From contig NZ_FMVC01000001.1 of the NCBI RefSeq assembly GCF_900101855.1, positions 585,965 through 649,964 on the forward strand: a stretch of DNA of 64,000 bases. Reading direction: 5' to 3'. The translations under genes were made by a program, and so were the position numbers. Positions 60,089-64,000 of this stretch are shown one piece after another; within the stretch, counting starts at the first letter, position 1; every line of letters begins with the position of its first letter. This stretch comes from Flavobacterium anhuiense. GTDB lineage: Bacteria; Bacteroidota; Bacteroidia; Flavobacteriales; Flavobacteriaceae. Under the pieces are notes generated by a model. It saw only the letters and a list, made by a program, of their open reading frames with translations, was not told the DNA's origin and did not search any database.

Positions 60089-61195
60089 TTATAAAGCTTC
60101 TTCTAATACACCTGTTGATTGGACTACCATCGGCTGCGTTGAAAATGACTGGCCATTTGCATCAATTACTCTTAAATATAAATTATAATAAATAGATTTA
60201 ATTGATGTTTTTGTCAATAAATATAAAGCAGAACCTGTTCCAACTTGCAAATAAAATGAATCTGGATCTTGTTGACGCTTAAGCCACCATGTAAGTTGAT
60301 ATGGCGCTGTTCCTCCACTAACCGTTGCAGTCCAAGAACCCATTGATGTTTTTGTTACATAAGTAGAACCCGTAAAGCTTGCTGCAGGAGATGGCGGAGT
60401 GTTTGATGCTAAAGTAAAATTATATGAACTAGTAACCGTTTTTGGAAATGATGTATTATTTATTATTACATTTCTTTGATGTGTAGCACTTAAACCAACA
60501 GTATAGCTACCTGCTACTGCATTGTCTTTCACTTTAAGAGTAATACTGCTACCATTGTTTGATACTAACTCTAAATTTGCTGTATTATAAGTCCAAATAT
60601 ATTGTATTTCTAATTCAGCTGCAAAGTGTTGAAGTGAAACTGTAAAAGTCTGTCCTCTTACGGGAGCAGTGGCTGGAGTATTTAAATCTACATTTAAAGC
60701 ATAAGTCCTATAATAACTTTTTGCAGTATTCAGATAATAATATCCAATACAATTTCTATAAAGACCTGTTAACCCTTGTTTAGAATAAACAGTTGTATTT
60801 CCACTATCTGTAATAATGGCAGCGTGATCTACAGCTCTATAATCTTTCGCATTATAACCAGCAAGTTCATTCCAGTATAGAACCTTGGTTGCTTTATTAC
60901 TGTAATCTTCTTTAAATATTCCTGAATCAATATATGCCGCATATATTTCCGCATTGTCCATTGTTTTTTTCACTCCTGTTTCACTTAAAGAAAAAGCGAG
61001 TCCAAAGCAGTTGTAAGTATCATCTGCAGCACCAATTAGAGTAGGTGTACTACAATCTTCGGCTAAAATTTTTTGTGTAGTTGTGCTGCTTTTTACGGTT
61101 GAAACAACTTCTGCTTCTTGTTTAATGGTTTCCTCAGAACAGGAAAAAAATGTCAAAACGACAAATGACATCATCAATAATTTAAAATTTTTCAT
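60089..61195 (-). CDS. Lipoprotein with a possible papain-like domain and Ig-like repeats
   Basis: 368 residues. The lipobox is VLTFFSCSE with Cys19. A domain at about 48-150 has the pattern YNCFGLAFS, then AVDHAAIITDS and YSKQGLTG, a spacing of Cys and His like small papain-like amidases; activity is not shown. From about 170 two beta-rich Ig or PKD-like modules follow (FTVSLQHFAAELEIQYIWTYNTAN; GSWTATVSGGTAPYQLTWWLKR). It is convergent with the pigment cluster and probably not part of it. Confidence 0.75.
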   Translation of the reverse strand: MKNFKLLMMSFVVLTFFSCSEETIKQEAEVVSTVKSSTTTQKILAEDCSTPTLIGAADDTYNCFGLAFSLSETGVKKTMDNAEIYAAYIDSGIFKEDYSNKATKVLYWNELAGYNAKDYRAVDHAAIITDSGNTTVYSKQGLTGLYRNCIGYYYLNTAKSYYRTYALNVDLNTPATAPVRGQTFTVSLQHFAAELEIQYIWTYNTANLELVSNNGSSITLKVKDNAVAGSYTVGLSATHQRNVIINNTSFPKTVTSSYNFTLASNTPPSPAASFTGSTYVTKTSMGSWTATVSGGTAPYQLTWWLKRQQDPDSFYLQVGTGSALYLLTKTSIKSIYYNLYLRVIDANGQSFSTQPMVVQSTGVLEEAL

Positions 61196-61341
61196 AGGAT
61201 TAAATGGTATTGGGGGTTTGTTAGTGTTAAACCAAATATATAATAATTTAAGATAAATCCTATGTTACAAATCAAAATATTGTAAAAGTATATTTACAAG
61301 TAAAACCTTTATCCTTTGTTAATCTGCACCTTTAACCTCAA

Positions 61342-61375
61342 TTTGGCACAAATTGAACTAAATGTTGTAATTTTG
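61342..61375 (+). promoter_or_regulatory. Promoter of dusB
   Basis: -33 TTTG (61342-61345), 22 bases, -7 TAATTTTG (61368-61375). The start near 61382 leaves about 9 bases to the ATG at 61391. This rules out the upstream in-frame TTG at 61316. Confidence 0.6.
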
Positions 61376-61390
61376 CAAAAAATTACGAAG

Positions 61391-62383
61391 ATGGTCAAGA
61401 TTGGCAACATAGAATTACCCGAATTTCCTTTATTACTAGCACCGATGGAAGATGTTAGCGATCCGCCGTTTCGCAGGTTATGCAAAACACACGGAGCAGA
61501 CATGATGTACTCTGAATTTATTTCATCGGAAGGATTAATTCGTGACGCTATAAAAAGCCGCATGAAGCTGGATATTTTTGATTACGAACGCCCTGTCGGA
61601 ATTCAGATTTTTGGTGGTGATGAAGAAGCAATGGAAATGTCATCTAAAATCGTTTCAACTGTAAAACCAGATTTAGTGGATATCAATTTTGGATGTCCAG
61701 TAAAAAAAGTCGTTTGCCGTGGCGCAGGTGCAGGAGTCTTAAAAGATGTTGATTTGATGGTTCGTTTGACAAAAGCGGTTATCAAAGGAACTGATTTGCC
61801 TGTTACAGTAAAAACACGTTTAGGCTGGGATGAAAACTCTATCAACATTGATGAAGTTGCAGAAAGACTTCAAGACATTGGTGTTCAAGCCTTAACAATT
61901 CACGCTAGAACCCGTGCTCAAATGTATAAAGGCCATTCTGACTGGTCACATATTGCGCGTGTCAAAAACAACCCAAGAATTACAATGCCAATTTTCGGAA
62001 ATGGCGATATCGACAGCCCAGAAAAAGCATTACAATATAAAAACGAATACGGAATTGACGGTATCATGATCGGCCGTGCAGCCATTGGCTATCCGTGGAT
62101 TTTTAATGAGATAAAACACTATTTCAAAACAGGGGAACACTTACCTGCTCCAACGGTTATTGATCGTGTTGAAGCGGCAAGAAATCATTTAAAATGGTCT
62201 ATGGAATGGAAAGGCGAACGCTTAGGAATTGTAGAAATGCGTCGTCATTATACTAATTATTTCAAAGGAATTCATTCGTTTAAAGAATTCAAACAAAAAC
62301 TAGTTACCACAGATGCTCCTGAAGATTTATTCGCTATTATGAAAGAAATCGAGGAAGTTTATGCAGGATATGAATTTGTTTAA
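61391..62383 (+). CDS. dusB: tRNA-dihydrouridine synthase
   Basis: Reduces specific uridines in tRNA D loops with FMN and NADPH. A 330-residue TIM barrel: LLAPMEDVSDPPFRRLC (about 15-31), the catalytic Cys in DINFGCPVKKV (C102), VTVKTRLGWDE, HARTRAQMYKGHSDW and GNGDI with IMIGRAAIGYPW late. The open frame is longer upstream, but the promoter and family length both point to the ATG at 61391. No fis gene follows, unlike in enteric bacteria. Confidence 0.94.
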   Translation: MVKIGNIELPEFPLLLAPMEDVSDPPFRRLCKTHGADMMYSEFISSEGLIRDAIKSRMKLDIFDYERPVGIQIFGGDEEAMEMSSKIVSTVKPDLVDINFGCPVKKVVCRGAGAGVLKDVDLMVRLTKAVIKGTDLPVTVKTRLGWDENSINIDEVAERLQDIGVQALTIHARTRAQMYKGHSDWSHIARVKNNPRITMPIFGNGDIDSPEKALQYKNEYGIDGIMIGRAAIGYPWIFNEIKHYFKTGEHLPAPTVIDRVEAARNHLKWSMEWKGERLGIVEMRRHYTNYFKGIHSFKEFKQKLVTTDAPEDLFAIMKEIEEVYAGYEFV

Positions 62384-62404
62384 AAATCTCATAACAAAAG
62401 TTTA

Positions 62405-62460
62405 AATCTTTGTCGAGCTTCTTATGGAGATTTCTCCTTCGTCGAAATGACAAAAAATAC
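62405..62460. repeat. TCGTCGAAATGAC repeat fragment
   Basis: Words GTCGAGCTTCTTATGGAGA, TTTCTCCTTCGTCGAAATGAC lie after dusB. TGGAGA and TCTCC form a short stem. The words resemble the CGAAGTCGAAGG-type repeat near pth. Confidence 0.4.
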
Positions 62461-62491
62461 GCAAATTAACTTTGACAAAAAATATTGATAC

Positions 62492-62525
62492 AAAAAAAGA
62501 CCTTCAAAATTGAAGGTCTTTTTCT
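62492..62525. terminator. Bidirectional terminator between dusB and the MATE gene
   Basis: AAAGACCTTCAA (62496-62507) and TTGAAGGTCTTT (62510-62521) form a perfect 12-bp palindrome between A and T runs. Confidence 0.92.
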
Positions 62526-62529
62526 TTTG

Positions 62530-63957
62530 TTATACTTGTACCCTCTTCCACTTTCCTCTTTTATAGAAAACAATTCCAGTTAAAGTAATTGCGGTTTCTG
62601 CAACAGGAATGGCAATAAAAACTCCTGTTGGTCCCATATTGAAATGCTTCGCTAAAACAAAAGCCAGCGGAATTTGAAATAGCCAAAACCCGAAGAAGTT
62701 AATTCCTGTTGGTGTCCAGGTATCTCCTGCTCCATTAAAAGTATTGATTAAAACCATTCCAATTCCGTAGAAAATAAATCCTATGCTCATAATCTGCAAA
62801 GCTTCAATCGCAATGGTTTTGACCTGCTGATCATTCGTGAAAAACGAAATAATATATTGTCCAAAAACCAAAGTAATAATCATAATCGAAGCCATGAAAA
62901 TTACATTATATCTTGCGGTTGCATAAACGGATTTTTCGGCACGCTCAATTTGTTTCGCCCCTAGATTTTGACCAACCAAAGTTGCGGCGGCATTGCTCAA
63001 TCCCCACGCAGGAAGAATAAAAAACATCATAATTCTCAAAGCAGTCTGGTATCCCGCAGAACCGTGGTCTCCACCAGTTGTTGCGACTAACTGAGCTAAG
63101 AAAATCCAGCTGCAAGAAGCAATTACAAATTGTAAAATTCCAGGTGCAGCAATTTTTATTAAAGCTTTTATCTGTGTAAAATCTGGAGCGAAATATGGTA
63201 TTTTGATTTTTAAAATGCTATTGCCAAAAAACAAATGATAGACTTGGTATAAAACCCCGATGCTTCTTCCAATTGTTGTTGCCAGAGCAGCGCCAACCAG
63301 TCCGAAAGCAGGAACTGGTCCAAAACCATTAATTAAAATCGGGCATAAAATAATGTTGCAAATATTGGCAATCCAAAGACTTTTCATAGCAATTGCAGCA
63401 TTTCCAGCTCCGCGAAAAATTCCATTTATTAAGAACAAAAGCATAATACACAAACTAGAACCAATCATAATTTGAGTAAATCGAAAACCATGTTCGGCAG
63501 ATTCTACAGAAGAACCCATTAAAATCAAAATATCTTTTGCGTATATAATTCCGAGAATGCTCATTACACTATTAATAGCAAAAGCTACAATAATGGCTTG
63601 CATTCCCGCTTTTGCAGCGGCAACTGGATCTTTTTCTCCAATACGTCTTGCTACAACTGCTGTTGCGGCCATGCTCATTCCGATCGCAAGCGAATAAATT
63701 ACAGTCAATACCGATTCGGTCAAACCAACAGTCTGAATAGCAAAACTGCTGTGTTCCAAATGTCCGACGAAATATAAATCGACCAAAGCAAAAACCGATT
63801 CCATCATCATTTCCAAAACCATCGGAATGGCTAATAGAATTACAGCTTTTTTAATACTTCCAGAAGTATAATCAAATGAATCATCGCCTTTTAAGGCTTG
63901 TTTTAAAGTGGTAAAAATTTTAGAAAAGAAGCTTTTCTTTATAGTTGTTTCTGTCAT
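62530..63957 (-). CDS. MATE family efflux transporter
   Basis: 475 residues with 12 membrane segments, which exports drugs or metabolites using a sodium or proton gradient. The N-terminal cytoplasmic tail (about 1-30) is followed by SGSIKKAVILLAIPMVLEMMMESVFALVDLYFVGHL, and the second half repeats the fold with WGLSNAAATLVGQNLGAKQ. It is a NorM/DinF-like member. Its promoter is at the window edge and not identifiable. No link to neighbouring genes is visible. Confidence 0.92.
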   Translation of the reverse strand: MTETTIKKSFFSKIFTTLKQALKGDDSFDYTSGSIKKAVILLAIPMVLEMMMESVFALVDLYFVGHLEHSSFAIQTVGLTESVLTVIYSLAIGMSMAATAVVARRIGEKDPVAAAKAGMQAIIVAFAINSVMSILGIIYAKDILILMGSSVESAEHGFRFTQIMIGSSLCIMLLFLINGIFRGAGNAAIAMKSLWIANICNIILCPILINGFGPVPAFGLVGAALATTIGRSIGVLYQVYHLFFGNSILKIKIPYFAPDFTQIKALIKIAAPGILQFVIASCSWIFLAQLVATTGGDHGSAGYQTALRIMMFFILPAWGLSNAAATLVGQNLGAKQIERAEKSVYATARYNVIFMASIMIITLVFGQYIISFFTNDQQVKTIAIEALQIMSIGFIFYGIGMVLINTFNGAGDTWTPTGINFFGFWLFQIPLAFVLAKHFNMGPTGVFIAIPVAETAITLTGIVFYKRGKWKRVQV

Positions 63958-64000
63958 GATTATTTAGGATAAATGATAAAATTGGTCCAGATGTAATTTT

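Overview
The window is AT-rich DNA from a member of the Bacteroidota, almost certainly a Flavobacterium close to F. johnsoniae. Three things point there. Promoters upstream of many genes carry the Bacteroidota -7 element TAnnTTTG. The tyrosine ammonia-lyase at 27581 closely resembles, from memory, the enzyme of F. johnsoniae. The second half of the window is a flexirubin (aryl polyene plus dialkylresorcinol) pigment cluster. Shine-Dalgarno sequences are mostly absent, as is normal for the phylum, so starts were chosen from family length, signal peptides, promoter position and gene overlap.

Layout. 1-4.5 kb holds housekeeping genes on the minus strand (superoxide dismutase, pth, rplY, prs), a lone tRNA-Leu(CAA) and an OsmC-like protein. 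4.7-12 kb is the L-arabinose region: an araB-araD-araA-galM operon and a secreted GH51 arabinofuranosidase, with the Nudix-fold regulator araR facing away. 13.1-19.5 kb is a galactose (Leloir) region with a GntR regulator, galM, galK and galT, followed by an SSS-family sugar symporter. 19.7-25.5 kb encodes a non-phosphorylative 6-deoxysugar (L-fucose-like) route: sugar dehydrogenase, UxaA-type dehydratase, second dehydrogenase, FAH-type hydrolase and sugar mutarotase, with a divergent AraC regulator. 26.2-60 kb is the flexirubin cluster. 60-64 kb holds a lipoprotein of unknown role, dusB and a MATE exporter.

How the genes work together. Five copies of a 19-bp inverted repeat (ARRTGT/AAATGT-N7-ACAYTT type) sit upstream of araB (two), the arabinofuranosidase, araR and the SSS symporter. 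I read these as the AraR operator. They link the symporter to arabinose although it lies beside galK-galT. In the pigment cluster, tyrosine ammonia-lyase makes the coumarate starter, an acyl-activating enzyme loads it, and ketosynthases, FabG, two ACPs and three hotdog proteins build the polyene. The hotdog proteins appear to split one dehydratase active site: two keep the Glu and one keeps the His. DarA and DarB make the dialkylresorcinol. LolA, a 1224-residue MMPL-acyltransferase fusion, an ABC exporter and several acyltransferases probably join the halves and move the product to the outer membrane.

Intergenic DNA carries several families of short words arranged as inverted arms. The main family reads GCCACGAATTCACGAATT and recurs at least three times with perfect 18-bp arms. 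A second, CACATAG family occurs twice. These repeats are the least explained content of the window.
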